A stretch of 64,000 bases of DNA from Pyropia haitanensis (Eukaryota > Rhodophyta > Bangiophyceae > Bangiales > Bangiaceae), in assembly GCA_008729055.1 (NCBI GenBank), contig SDUX01000006.1, positions 2,406,842 to 2,470,841 on the forward strand. Direction: 5' to 3'. The notes below the pieces were generated by a model that was not told where the DNA came from, ran no database searches, and was given only the letters and a program-made list of their open reading frames with translations. The position numbers were made by a program, and so were the translations under genes. Of this stretch, positions 34,201 to 43,926 are shown in pieces; position 1 is the first letter of the stretch; the number at the start of each line of letters is the position of its first letter.

Positions 34201-34450
34201 CGCCGGCACGAGCGCTGGCGCACGCGGTGGGGTCGCCAGGAGCGGCAGAGTCGCCCCTTCACCCCGGCGGTCCGCAGGCCACGGGGAGCGACGCGGCGTG
34301 CTCGGCGGCAAAACAAAAACGAGCCGCACAAAGGTCAGTTACCCGCGCTTCTTACCTCTCTACCTCTACAGCTCAACAAAAAAAAAAGGTCAAGGCCGCC
34401 ACAGGTTGGCTATTATGATACATAGGACGTGGCCGCCGCCTGCCCATCAT
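31238..34450. other. Gene-poor stretch, no supported gene
   Basis: About 3.2 kb of more moderate GC. Short open frames on both strands (for example the minus-strand frame at 33121-33594, MVIGAGDAAGTQLAAVN) show no recognisable domain. Around 31840-31905 there are small repeats: CTAGCTAGCAAGCTAG and two copies of ACTCAGATTT. A purine/pyrimidine transition near 34370 carries a run of ten A. I see no tRNA, rRNA or transposase. Confidence 0.5.
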
Positions 34451-35529
34451 CTATCGAGAGGGAAGGCACGGGCAGAAAGTGAAGAAAGAACAGCTATCCG
34501 GGCGGGTGCCCCCCCCCCCCCCCCCCCCCCCGCCTCTCTCACCGGTGGAGCCGGTGGGCGACGCTGCCCCCGCTCCCCCCACCGGCACACCGCCCCTCCC
34601 CCCCGCCCCCCCCCCCCCGCTCTCCCCCCCCCCCACCCCCCCCCCCTTCCACAGCCCATACGGCAGCGAGATGAGCGCAACGAGCCGCCACACGAGCCAC
34701 GCGAGGCAGTCGAGGGCCACCCACCCCAGCCGCGCGAGGTGCGTGTCGCGGCGGTCCAGCAGCATCGCGCGGACCTCCTCGTGGATGGCGTCGAGCTTGG
34801 CGTCCACCACCCCCACCGACCGGAAGTTGTCGTTGAGCGTCGCCTGCAGGTGCGCCGCCGACGCGGCGGCGTCAGCCTCGAGGTGCGCCACCGACGCGGC
34901 CGACGCGGCGAGCGTCGCGGCGAGGCGGGCGTCCGCCTCGCGAGACGCGCGGAGGAGGGCGGCCAGCGCGGTCTCGGCGGCGGCCAGCCGCCGGCGAAGG
35001 GCGGCGAGCGTCGGCGCCTCGCCCGCGGCTGCGTCGTCGTCGCTGGTGGGGGGGTGGGGGGGGGGGGGGCGGCGGTGGCCGCCGCGGCGGCCGCGGCGAC
35101 GGCGGCCGCGGCGTCGGCGTCTAGCGCCGCCGCCGCGCCGCCGCGGCCGTCGCCAGAGAGGAGCGACGGCGAGGGGGGGGGGGTCAGCGGCCTGCCCCTG
35201 CCGCCGCCGCCGCCGCCGCCGCCGCCGCCCGCCAGTGGCGGCATCCACATCTCGGCCGGTAGCGTCGGGGACACCGACCCGAGCCAGGCGTCGACACCAA
35301 TCGGCGGCGCCCCCCCCGCCCCCACCCCGTCACTGACAGCGCCCTGGGCGCGCGCGGCGCGGCTGTCAAACGCCGCCCCCCACCGCCGGAGCGTGCGCGT
35401 GCCGGCGCTGACATTGGACGACGCCAGCTCATCGGGCGTCATGATGAGCGTCGTCGACCGCGACGCGGGGAGGGTGCCCAGTGACACGGGCACAGCCGGG
35501 GGGGGGCCCCGCCGGTCGCGGCCGGCGTC

Positions 35530-35576
<47 letters not shown>

Positions 35577-35790
35577 GCCACCGTAGCCGCCGTCGCCGTG
35601 GTTCCCTGCTACCGCCGCCGCCGCGGCGGCGCGGGGCGTCAGCGTCACGCGCGGGAGCGAACGCGCGGACAGGTCCTCGTAGCTGAGCGTGCGGGTCGCC
35701 TCGCGCGACAGGCCCGGCAGGTCCTCCAACGACGCGTGCCGCGCCAGCAGCGCCGCGCCGTCGGCGGACACGTCGCTGCTGCCGCCGCCG

Positions 35791-35826
<36 letters not shown>

Positions 35827-35895
35827 ACGACCGCGGGCGGCCTGCCGCCGCCCCCAGCGCCGACGCCCCCATCGCCACCGTACCCACCACCACGG

Positions 35896-35945
<50 letters not shown>

Positions 35946-36320
35946 ACTAACGTGCACGCCATCCCCCGCCGCCGCGTCGGCCGCCGACGGCCGCCGCTTG
36001 CCCCGCCCGCGGGCGCCCCACCCCCTCGATGACACCACCCCGCCGTCGGGCGACGGCAGCGCCGGCGGCGGCGGCGGCGGTGGCGGTGGGGCGCTGCCGC
36101 CGCCGCCCTGCCGGTACGCGGCGGGCTCCCCCCACTCGCCGCCGCCGGCCGCCGCTCCGGGGGTGTCCTCCCCCCGCGACAGCGACTCGTGCCGCCGCGA
36201 GCGGCGCGAGCGCAGGCCGGGGCGGCGGCTAAACATGCGGCGGGGGTTGTCCTCGCCGCCCGCGGGCGCGGCGGGGGTGCCGCCGCCACCGCCGCCGCCG
36301 CCACCACCGCCGCCACCGCC

Positions 36321-36356
<36 letters not shown>

Positions 36357-36671
36357 AACGCGACCACTGCTGCCACCGCCGAGCGAAGAGGACGAGACGC
36401 CCGCCCTTGGCGACAGGTACAGGGACGCGCCCACAGGCGGCGGGCTCGCCGACGACCACCGGCTGGGCACAGCCACGGGCGGGTGCGGCGGGAGGATGCC
36501 GTCCGCCGAGCCACCCGCGCCCGCCGCCGCGTCCCCGTCCCGGCCGCCGCCGACCGCCCAGCCGCCGCGGCTGGCGCCACGGCCGCCGCCGCCGCCGCCG
36601 CCACCGCCGCGGCCGCGGCCGCCAGCTGCCGCAGCGGGCAGCCGGCCCGCCGCGGCTGTTCCGCCGCCACT

Positions 36672-36703
<32 letters not shown>

Positions 36704-37477
36704 TGCCGCCACCGCCGGGCGGCGCGTCCCGCTCCGAGGGGGTGCCGCCAGCCGCCGCCTCCCCGGGCGTGGCATCCCCCCCTCCCCCCCCCTCCCCACG
36801 GCGGCGGCCACGAAACAGGAGCGTGCCGCTCCCCCCCCCCGACGCGCGGCGGTCGTCGTCGCCCCCGCCCCCCTCGTCCCCACCCCCCCCCCCCCCCCCC
36901 CCACCGGCGCCACGTCGGCCGCCCACACCACCGGCGTGCCGCCGCCCATGGTCGGCGACTTTAGGCGCCGCGGCGCGGTGGCGACCGCCGCCAGCCGCCC
37001 GCCGCTCGACCGCAGCTTCTCCCCGCCCCGCCGCTTGAGCCGCCGCAGCACGTCGGACGAGCGGGGCGTGGCGGCCGCGGCCGCCGCAGCAGCGGCGGCG
37101 GCGGCGGCGGCACCGCCGCTATCCTCGTCGCTGGGGGAATAGGCCAGCGGCGTGCCGGCGGCGGCTTCAGCGGGCCCGCCGGCGGCGGCAGCAGCGGCTG
37201 ACGGGGGCAGGTCCGACGCGTCGGGCCACCATCCCCCTCCCCCCCCCCCCCCCCACCCCCCCCGCCGCCCCCCCCGCCGCCCCCCCCGCCGCCACCCCCA
37301 CCGTCGACGCGGTCAGCGCGGCGGCGTCGCCCGCCGCGTCCTCCCCCCCCCCCCCGCAAACAACCGCATCGCCGCGGCCGACGCCGGCGGCGACGCCGCG
37401 CCGTGCAAGGGCAGGTGCAGCCGCCGACGGAGGCGCGCGCCCGACCGGCCACCGCCGCCACTGCCACTGCCGCCGCC

Positions 37478-37508
<31 letters not shown>

Positions 37509-37906
37509 CTGGCCGCGGTCGACGCGTCGGCGGCACCCGCCGCCGCGGCGGGCGCACCCGCCGTCGCGGTCGCGACGCCGCCGCTGCTGCCGGCGCTGCC
37601 GTCCGCGGCCGACGCGGAGCCGCCGCTGGCGCTACCCGACAGGCGGCCGCCGCCCACCCTGCCGCCGCTGCCGCCGCCGCCACCCCCATCCAGGGACGGC
37701 CGCCTGGCGGCGGCGACGCCGCCGCCCCCACCACCGCCACCACCACCACCACTGCCGCCGCCACCACCACCGCCGCCGCCACCGCTGACGCTGCCGCCAC
37801 CGCCGCCGCCGCCGCCGCCGGCCGCCGCGGCCGCGGTGGTGCCACGGCCGCCCGCGGGGCGGCGGCCGCGGGTGGCGAGCTCCTCGGCGAGGAGCTGGGG
37901 GTCCAT
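34451..37906 (-). CDS. Unassigned disordered protein with coiled coil and C-terminal membrane segment
   Basis: Several minus-strand frames, joined across G runs, give about 1,150 aa. The start at 37906 reads MDPQLLAEELATRGRR. Next come Gly/Ser-rich stretches, then a basic block (SSDVLRRLKRRGGEKLRSSG). Phosphosite-like motifs follow (RRSRRHESLSRGEDTPG, RHASLEDLPGLSREATRTLS). Near the end is a heptad-like region (LAALRRRLAAAETALAALLR, AHLQATLNDNFRSVGVVDAK) followed by one hydrophobic helix (WVALDCLAWLVWRLVALISL). That order, with a helix close to the C-terminus, suggests a tail-anchored membrane protein. I do not recognise the family. The coiled coil and helix make the minus strand convincing, but the exact frame joins and the last codons (34451 or 34447) are uncertain. 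Confidence 0.5.
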
Positions 37907-38668
37907 TGCGGGGGGGGAGGCCGGGGGGTAGTGGGGGGGGAGGAGCGGGGATCGACGCCGCGATGGGAGCGGGGGGGAGGGGGGAGGGAAGACAGAGGGC
38001 GGGGGGGGGGGGGGGGGGGGGGGAGGGTAGAGGAGGGGAGGAGGAAGAGGGAAGGGGAGGGGAGGGTCGGGTGGGACGCGGGGGGAGGACGCCGCCAGGG
38101 GGGGGGGGGGAAGCTCGCTCGCGGCGGCGGCGGCAACGGCGCGGCGACGGCGGCGACACGGCGCGGCCGACCGCGTGGCGGCGGCGGCGCCGCCGACGCG
38201 GCGCGCGACGGCACGAGGCGCGGCGGCGCGCGGCGGCGGCGGGGGCGAGGCGACGCCGGGCGGGGGGAGGGGGGGGGGGGGGGGTGGGGGGGAGGGGCGC
38301 CGCTCCCGCGCCACGCGCCCACGCCGCCCGCCGGCGTGGCCCGCCGCGCCAGCGGTGGTGGCGGGCGCCGCCACGCCGCGGGCGGCGCCACCCCCCACCA
38401 CGACGGCAGCTGCGGGACGCGGGGGGGAGGGGGGGGAGGGGGGGCAGGCGCCGCCGTGGGGGGAGGAGGGGGGGTGGGGGGGGGGGGGGGGGGGGGGTAG
38501 GTAGCGGGCGGCGGTCGCGCGGCTCATGCGGCGGCCGGCAGGCACGGGACCGCCGCGGCGGCCACGCGGCGGGTCGGCGTGGCGCGGCGCGGCCGGTGGC
38601 CCCGCCGCGGCTGGCGCGGGCCGCGGCCACACGCCGCGGGGGGGGCCGCGGCCGTCGGCTCGCCAGCG
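37907..38668. other. 5' flank of the coiled-coil gene, no gene seen
   Basis: About 760 bp, extremely G-rich on the plus strand, with many G runs (longest about 18 near 38480-38497). Frames are low complexity. The hAT-like element begins at its far end. Confidence 0.5.
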
Positions 38669-39870
38669 CAGTCCCTGCTAAACCGTCTCAAAAAATTCTT
38701 GCTTTTCCTTTGCTTGGGCCGGCCCGCATGCGGTTGTCACCGTCTGTTTCGACAGTGTGAGCCCCGATTTTTCTCAGTTTTTTTGTTTTTCATTTACATG
38801 GGTGCCTTTCGGTCCATCGACGGAGTTCATCTCATACGGACTGAAGCGCATGGAGCTCAGCTGTCTGGCCATAGAAAATCACCGGTGGCGACGGACCGGA
38901 ACGCTTCACTGCAGGGCTCCATGCAATCCGCACCTTAAGACGTTTGCAATGACCGCAAGGTGGCTTGCGGTCGCCGCAAACCATCTTGCGGAGTCGCCTC
39001 TGCATGGGCCATTGCGGCGAAAATCTCCCGCACTCTGCGGGGCCCGGTGGTAAGAAAAGTGACGTCGAGGGAGACGCCTTGACGAGGCGCTTGACGACCC
39101 GGCTTGGGCGGATGGCGTAGCGCGAAGGGGTGGCACCCTCTTCCCCCCCCCCCTCCACTTTGCTCACCCGCTTCTCTGCCCGCAGGTAGCCCCCTTACCT
39201 TCACTCCCCCACGCCCGTCCATTCTCCCCCCGTTCTCGTCCGTGGGGGTCGCAGTGATGACGGCTCTTTGGGGCGCTGCGGAGCGGCAGCCACTGCAGGC
39301 TGTGGTAACTGGTAACGGTGGCGCGGTGCTGGGATGGTGCCCGCCGTCAACTTCGCTTCAGCCGATAGTAGCTCCCTCTCCCGCCTCCCCCTTCCCTCAG
39401 CACGCCTCCGCTTCCCCCTCGCTCTCGACGGTAAGTATCGCCATGGAAGCGGCATCCACTGAGGCGTAGAAGCCGGACCCTGATTGCATGCGGCAGGAGG
39501 TGGAAATACTCCTCCTTGAGGTGTGCGGCTCGACTACGGTGCTGTTGCAGGTAAACGAGCAGCTGCTGTCTCAGCGGAAGAGCGAGAACCCGGCGCTGGT
39601 CCAGGTAGCCAGGACGGCCCAGGGCTTCGAACACCTGTTCCGTCCTGGTCTCTGATTGGGTACGCTGCGACGGTCGTTGACCGTCGCGGCGTGGGAGATT
39701 TCCGCAAAGGGTCGCGCAAGAATGGCTGACTTGCGGAACAAGCAGACTCCACAGAAAAATCTTGCTTGTCCCGCAGACTGGCTTGCGTGAAAGCAAGATC
39801 CCGCGCAAGCCCGCAAGGGGCCCCGCAACCGAAAAAGCAGGTTTTTTTTGAGACGGTTTAGCAGGCACTG
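38669..39870. mobile_element. hAT-like non-autonomous DNA transposon, 1,202 bp
   Basis: The left end begins CAGTCCCTGCTAAACCGTCT. The reverse complement of the right end begins CAGTGCCTGCTAAACCGTCT. About 45 bp of imperfect terminal inverted repeat extends through an A run and a CTTGC/CCTGC block. CAGTG/CACTG ends are typical of hAT elements. The 8-bp flanks are CGCCAGCG and CGCAGGCG, six of eight identical, fitting an aged 8-bp target duplication. Inside both ends the motif TTGCGG/CCGCAA recurs many times, like subterminal transposase sites. There is no transposase, so mobility would need a helper. The interior is less GC-rich than the flanks and holds a channel-like coding fragment. Confidence 0.75.
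39455..39658 (-). pseudogene. Fragment resembling the C-linker of a cyclic-nucleotide-type ion channel
   Basis: Within the hAT-like element the minus strand codes GYLDQRRVLALPLRQQLLVY and HLKEEYFHLLPHAIRVRLLR. The pattern of two helical pairs with LPxxLR-type motifs resembles the C-linker between the pore and the cyclic-nucleotide domain of CNG/HCN/KAT channels. Neither the pore nor the nucleotide-binding domain is present. It may be a captured exon. Another coiled helical protein is possible, since the match is by pattern only. Confidence 0.35.
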
Positions 39871-42851
39871 CGCAGGCGCGCGGGCGGCACCGTGTGGGGG
39901 GCGCTCCCGCGTCGTTTTTTTCCGCGTCGTTTTTTTTCCACGTCTTTTTTTGGGGCCGCTTTTTTTTCCGACTGTGGCAGCCACCCCACCCGCTTCCACG
40001 AGGCCCGCCCCTGCGCCACCGCTCGGTATTTCAAGGGAGTTGGTGTGTGGTAGTGGATTTTGGGCAAGGCCGCCCGCCCGTGGCGCCCGCCGCCGCGATG
40101 CCGGCGACGCGCCGCGCGGCGCGCGGGGGAAGGCCGCCGCGGCGGTGGCGGCGGTGGGGGTGGTGGCGGCCCACGGCGGGCGGGAGCGAGCGGCGATACC
40201 AGCGGGTCTTTTGCGGGTGGGGGGGGGGAGGGGGGGGGGAGTGGGCGGAAGGACGCCCACCAGACCGTCCCGCCGCCCGCGTTTCCCACCGCGGCGGCCT
40301 CGCGGCGTCCGCACCCGGCGGCGGGCGTCGACGCGCACACCCCCCCACGAGCGCCCCCCCCCTCCCCCCAACGGCGCGGCCGGCCGCCAACCGTCACGGC
40401 GCGGCGGCTGCCACGGCGGCCGCCGCGGTCGGTCGACGGGCGGCCACCGCGGCCGCTCGTGTGGTGGTGTGCTGGGGGGGGGGGGGGGGGGGAGTGCCCG
40501 CCCGGTGGTACCGCCCAGCCGCCGCCGACGGTGCGCGCGGCGCGTGCAGCGCGGGTCGCCCACGACGGAGGCCGTTGAGGGCGGGCAGCAGGGGGTGGGG
40601 GGGGGGGGGGGGGGGGGGGCACCCTGCGGACGCGGTAGAGAAACGGTGGCCGCGTGATGGTGTGCACGACGCTGGGGGGGGGTGGCCGCGGGCGGGTGGC
40701 ACGCCAGTGGCGTCGGTCGTCGGGTGTCGTTGTGGCGGTCGTTGGTGGGCGGGCAGCCCGCCGCCGGGCCCCCCCGCACCCACCACACAAGCACAAAACG
40801 CCGACACGGAACCACAGGCACGGGCGGGCACGGTCGAGAGCGGCCAACGCGGGCGTGGCGCCACCAGCACCTGGTGCGCGCGCACCACCGCCTGTCCGAG
40901 GCGGCTACGATGCCGCGGCGGCCGTCGGTGTTCCCTCCCTCCCCCCATGCGTGCTCTACCCGCAAACGTGGCGGCGATAGCCGGCTCGTGGCACGGGGGA
41001 GTGGCCACCCGTGGTGCTGGGGGTTGGTGTGGGGAGGGAGGAGGAAGCCGGGTGGTGAAGCGGCAAGCCGAGTGGGGGGAGGGGCAAGCCGAGTGGGGGG
41101 AGGGGCAAGCCGAGTGGGGGGAGGGGCAAGCCGAGTGGGGGGAGGGGCAAGCCGAGTGGGGGGAGGGGCAAGCCGAGTGGGGGGAGGGGCAAGCCGAGTG
41201 GGGGGAGGGGCAAGCCGAGTGGGGGGAGGGGCAAGCCGAGTGGGGGGAGGGGCAAGCCGAGTGGGGGGAGGGGCAAGCCGAGTGGGAAGAGAGGCCATCC
41301 AAGGGCTTGGACGTACGGGGGCAGGGACCAAGGTCAGGCGGGGAGGGGGATGACCAGGCCGAGGCGCTGGGCAGAGTCGACGCGGCTCGACCGAGGAGGT
41401 CGTCGTGTCTCGTTTCAAGTTGCAGACGACAAGTTCGCTCGCCCCGGTCATTCGCACCAGTTGCCGATACCCCACAACGATGAATGAATATCACCAAAAG
41501 TATCGGGCTGGGTAGAGTTCGCGTCCAACCTCGTGGACTTCCCATTCAAATAAGTACTTATCATTGCTGCTTACGTCAGGCCGATTCTGCAGGTGTGTCG
41601 CCCACAGTTGGCAGTTCTGCGTGTCTGGCAGATCCGTGGATCTGGTGTCAACCAGTGCTCCTGGTGGACCAGTGGGTGACGCGGACCAGTGAGAGGCAGG
41701 CGGACCAGTGGGACTGTCGGAACGCTCGCGCGGCTGCCCGCCTCGCCGCGGCAGCGCATGGCCAGCGCGCAGGACAAATCACCACTTGGCATGACACGGC
41801 TGTGGAGTGGGGACGCAACCGGAAAAACCCTCTCAACGGCGCGGTGCTGCAATGTCACTGCACCCACCGTCCCTGACCAGTGTGTCACGACGGCTGGAAC
41901 CTGGCGGTGTTCTGCCGCACACGCGCCCACCAGTGTCAATGAAATTCCGCGTTGACAAGGTGGCGGGCGCGCGAGCAGTATCGAGCCGTGTGGCCAAGGG
42001 GGGAACTGTGCTGCCACGCACGCCGCCGTGCCGTCGGCGGCGCACTGCGCGTGGGAAGGCGCGGCCCGACCGAGACACATAGATCCCCGCCTCGACGAGT
42101 GACATGCACAGCCCGAAGGGGCTTGATTACCAGGTCGTACCGCGCGCTCTCCCTCTGGAAGTTGTGTCGCAGTTTCTCAAGGCCCTCCCCTCGCGCTCCA
42201 CGTGCCGGGACTGGGTTGTGGCCTCGACGGGGCGGAGCAACTGCGCAGATAAGCACTCCTCAGCCGTGCAACTGTCTGCTTTTCTCCCTCTGCGTTGGCT
42301 GACTGCGGGCGGGGCGTACGCCTTGGCCACAACAGGCTGGAGAGGGTGCGTTGCGGTGGGAAGCTCAGCAGGCGGCCGCCGTGATCAGGAGTCTTCCAGG
42401 CGACAGCGTGGTGTTGGCAGGGAGGGCGGGGGGTTCACGTTTGGGGAGTGACCCAAGAGCAAGTCGAGTCCGCAGCCGGTTCCCCTGCCAGACACGCGGC
42501 TCGGCCTCCGGCAAATTCAGGTACTGGGCGTCAGCGAGCTCCAGAGGGGCCACGCAGCTTCGTGGAGGGCTCTAGAATGCGTCCTCTCTGCTCGAATCTC
42601 CCTGCGACTGGCAGCCGCCCGCCGGGGCTCACCCTATTTCATGCTGGCGGGTGCGCACGCAACGTCCGTGGACGGCGCCGGTCGCTCCCCTCTCTCCCCC
42701 ACCCCCAGCTCGCTCTGCACGACCACGGCCGCCCGGGTTTCCCTTGTCCTGTTCTCCCCGCCCTCCCCTCCCACTGTGACCGCGGCCGCCTGCTGGTCTC
42801 CACCACACCCCCCTCTCTCCGCCCCTGTCCCTGTGTGGCCGGGCCGCCGGC
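39871..42851. other. Gene-poor stretch, no supported gene
   Basis: About 3 kb. T runs (39914-39968), several G runs (for example 40466-40490 and 40595-40618), a 21-bp minisatellite, and five loose copies of GACCAGTG between 41650 and 41720. A plus frame at 42104-42451 (MHSPKGLDYQVVPRALPLEV) is free of low complexity but unrecognised. The last 100 bp before 42852 are pyrimidine-rich and probably leader of the LRAT-like gene. Confidence 0.5.
41063..41285 (+). repeat. 21-bp minisatellite, about 10.5 copies
   Basis: CAAGCCGAGTGGGGGG followed by AGGGG is repeated ten times with no variation, plus one diverged copy. The unit is open in all frames, which explains the repetitive frames on both strands. 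No gene context is seen. Confidence 0.95.
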
Positions 42852-43926
42852 ATGGGCAACTCCGCTTCGACGGCCGCGCCGGCCGTCGCGACCGCTCCGG
42901 TGGCGCGGCGGACCTATGTGTGCCATTGGAATGATCTGCGCAGGGGTCAGCTGATTGGCATTGGGCACAGTAGCTGCGGCATGGCGAGCGCCCCGAGGGT
43001 GTTCACCCACTTTGGCATTTTCCTAGGCCATAACCGGCAGGAACATAATAGGATGGAAGTTGACGGGCCCGCCGTCGTGCACTACTGTACGTTTCGCGGG
43101 GGAGGGCGGCAGCGTCGACGGGGCGCCTTCCCCACGTGCTCGTCTAGTATTTCCATTGATATCTTGCCTCTTTGCTCGTTCACGTTGTGTTCACGCAAGG
43201 GGACCCATGGTGTTGCATCCCAACCACTGACGAACGGCTGTATCGGGTGAGACTCTCTCTTGGACTGGTTGCTGCCTTGACGCTGCCCGTCCCCATCCAC
43301 ACGCAAGCCCACCCGAGCGCAGCGTCTGTAGGCTCTCGAACGGGCGTGCGCGGCGAAGTGCGCGTGTCGCCCCTATCGGACTTTATCGGCGAGATGACGT
43401 TGGCGGACGTGTTCATCGAGCCCGACCCCGGCATCTTCTCGCCGGATGAGGTGGTGCGACGCGCACTGTCGCGACTGCGCGAACGCAACTGGTGGTTGCT
43501 GTCCAACAACTGCGAGCACTGTACGTTTGTCATTCGTTCTCTTTGGCGAGCCGACTGGGAGGGCGGCAGGATGGCGGTGGGAAGAGGGAAAGGGAGCGAC
43601 GGCCGCGCGCTTGGGGGCTGTGGCCACTCTGCGCTTTTGCCCACACCGCACCGGATCCCCTTGGCTCCAGAGACTGAACCACCCCATCGCTGCTTGACGT
43701 GGACGCCCGCACGACGCGGCCACTGCACCTGCCCCGGTGCCTCCTCCTCCCCCGTCACGCAGTCGCTCAATGGGCAATTTCGGGCGTCGGGCACTCGGCG
43801 CAAGCCAACCGGATCCTGCGCCTCCACCCCGCCGTGCCGCAGCTCAATGCGCGAGCCCACGACACGTACATGCGGGCCAAGGACAAGCTCCGTCGGGCGC
43901 GGCACCACTTCCGCTACCTAATGTAG
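42852..43926 (+). CDS. LRAT-like (NlpC/P60 superfamily) protein, N-myristoylation signal, three exons
   Basis: Exons 42852-43086, 43332-43520 and 43763-43926 give 195 aa. The N-terminus MGNSAS is a classic N-myristoylation signal, so membrane association is likely. The LRAT fold is clear: the catalytic His in FTHFGIFLGH (His53), a second block DGPAVVHYC, LADVF, FSPDEVVRRALSRLRERNWW, and the catalytic-Cys motif SNNCEHFAQWAISG (Cys139). The family comprises thiol acyltransferases and phospholipases such as lecithin-retinol acyltransferase and the PLAAT/H-rev107 group. The substrate here cannot be told. Both introns are phase 1 and splicing restores EHF, the family consensus; the unspliced frame reads EHC. 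The tail KDKLRRARHHFRYLM is basic. A C-terminal membrane helix, present in animal members, is absent. Confidence 0.88.
43087..43331 (+). other. Intron 1 of the LRAT-like gene
   Basis: 245 nt. Donor CACTACT|GTACGT; acceptor GCGTCTGTAG|GCTCTCG. Phase 1, giving VVHYC-SRTG. Confidence 0.78.
43521..43762 (+). other. Intron 2 of the LRAT-like gene
   Basis: 242 nt. Donor GAGCACT|GTACGT; acceptor CCCCGTCACGCAG|TCGCTC. Phase 1. It restores the conserved NNCEHFAQW motif across the junction, which is strong support. Confidence 0.85.

Noticed and set aside
33121..34331. Minus-strand frames with MVIGAGDAAGTQLAAVN and neighbours
   Set aside because: Short, no domain, and joining them needs unsupported splices.
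39571..41545. Minus-strand frames of 380-630 codons with repeated Pro-Pro-Leu-Gly-Leu units
   Set aside because: They are produced by the 21-bp minisatellite and surrounding GC-rich sequence.
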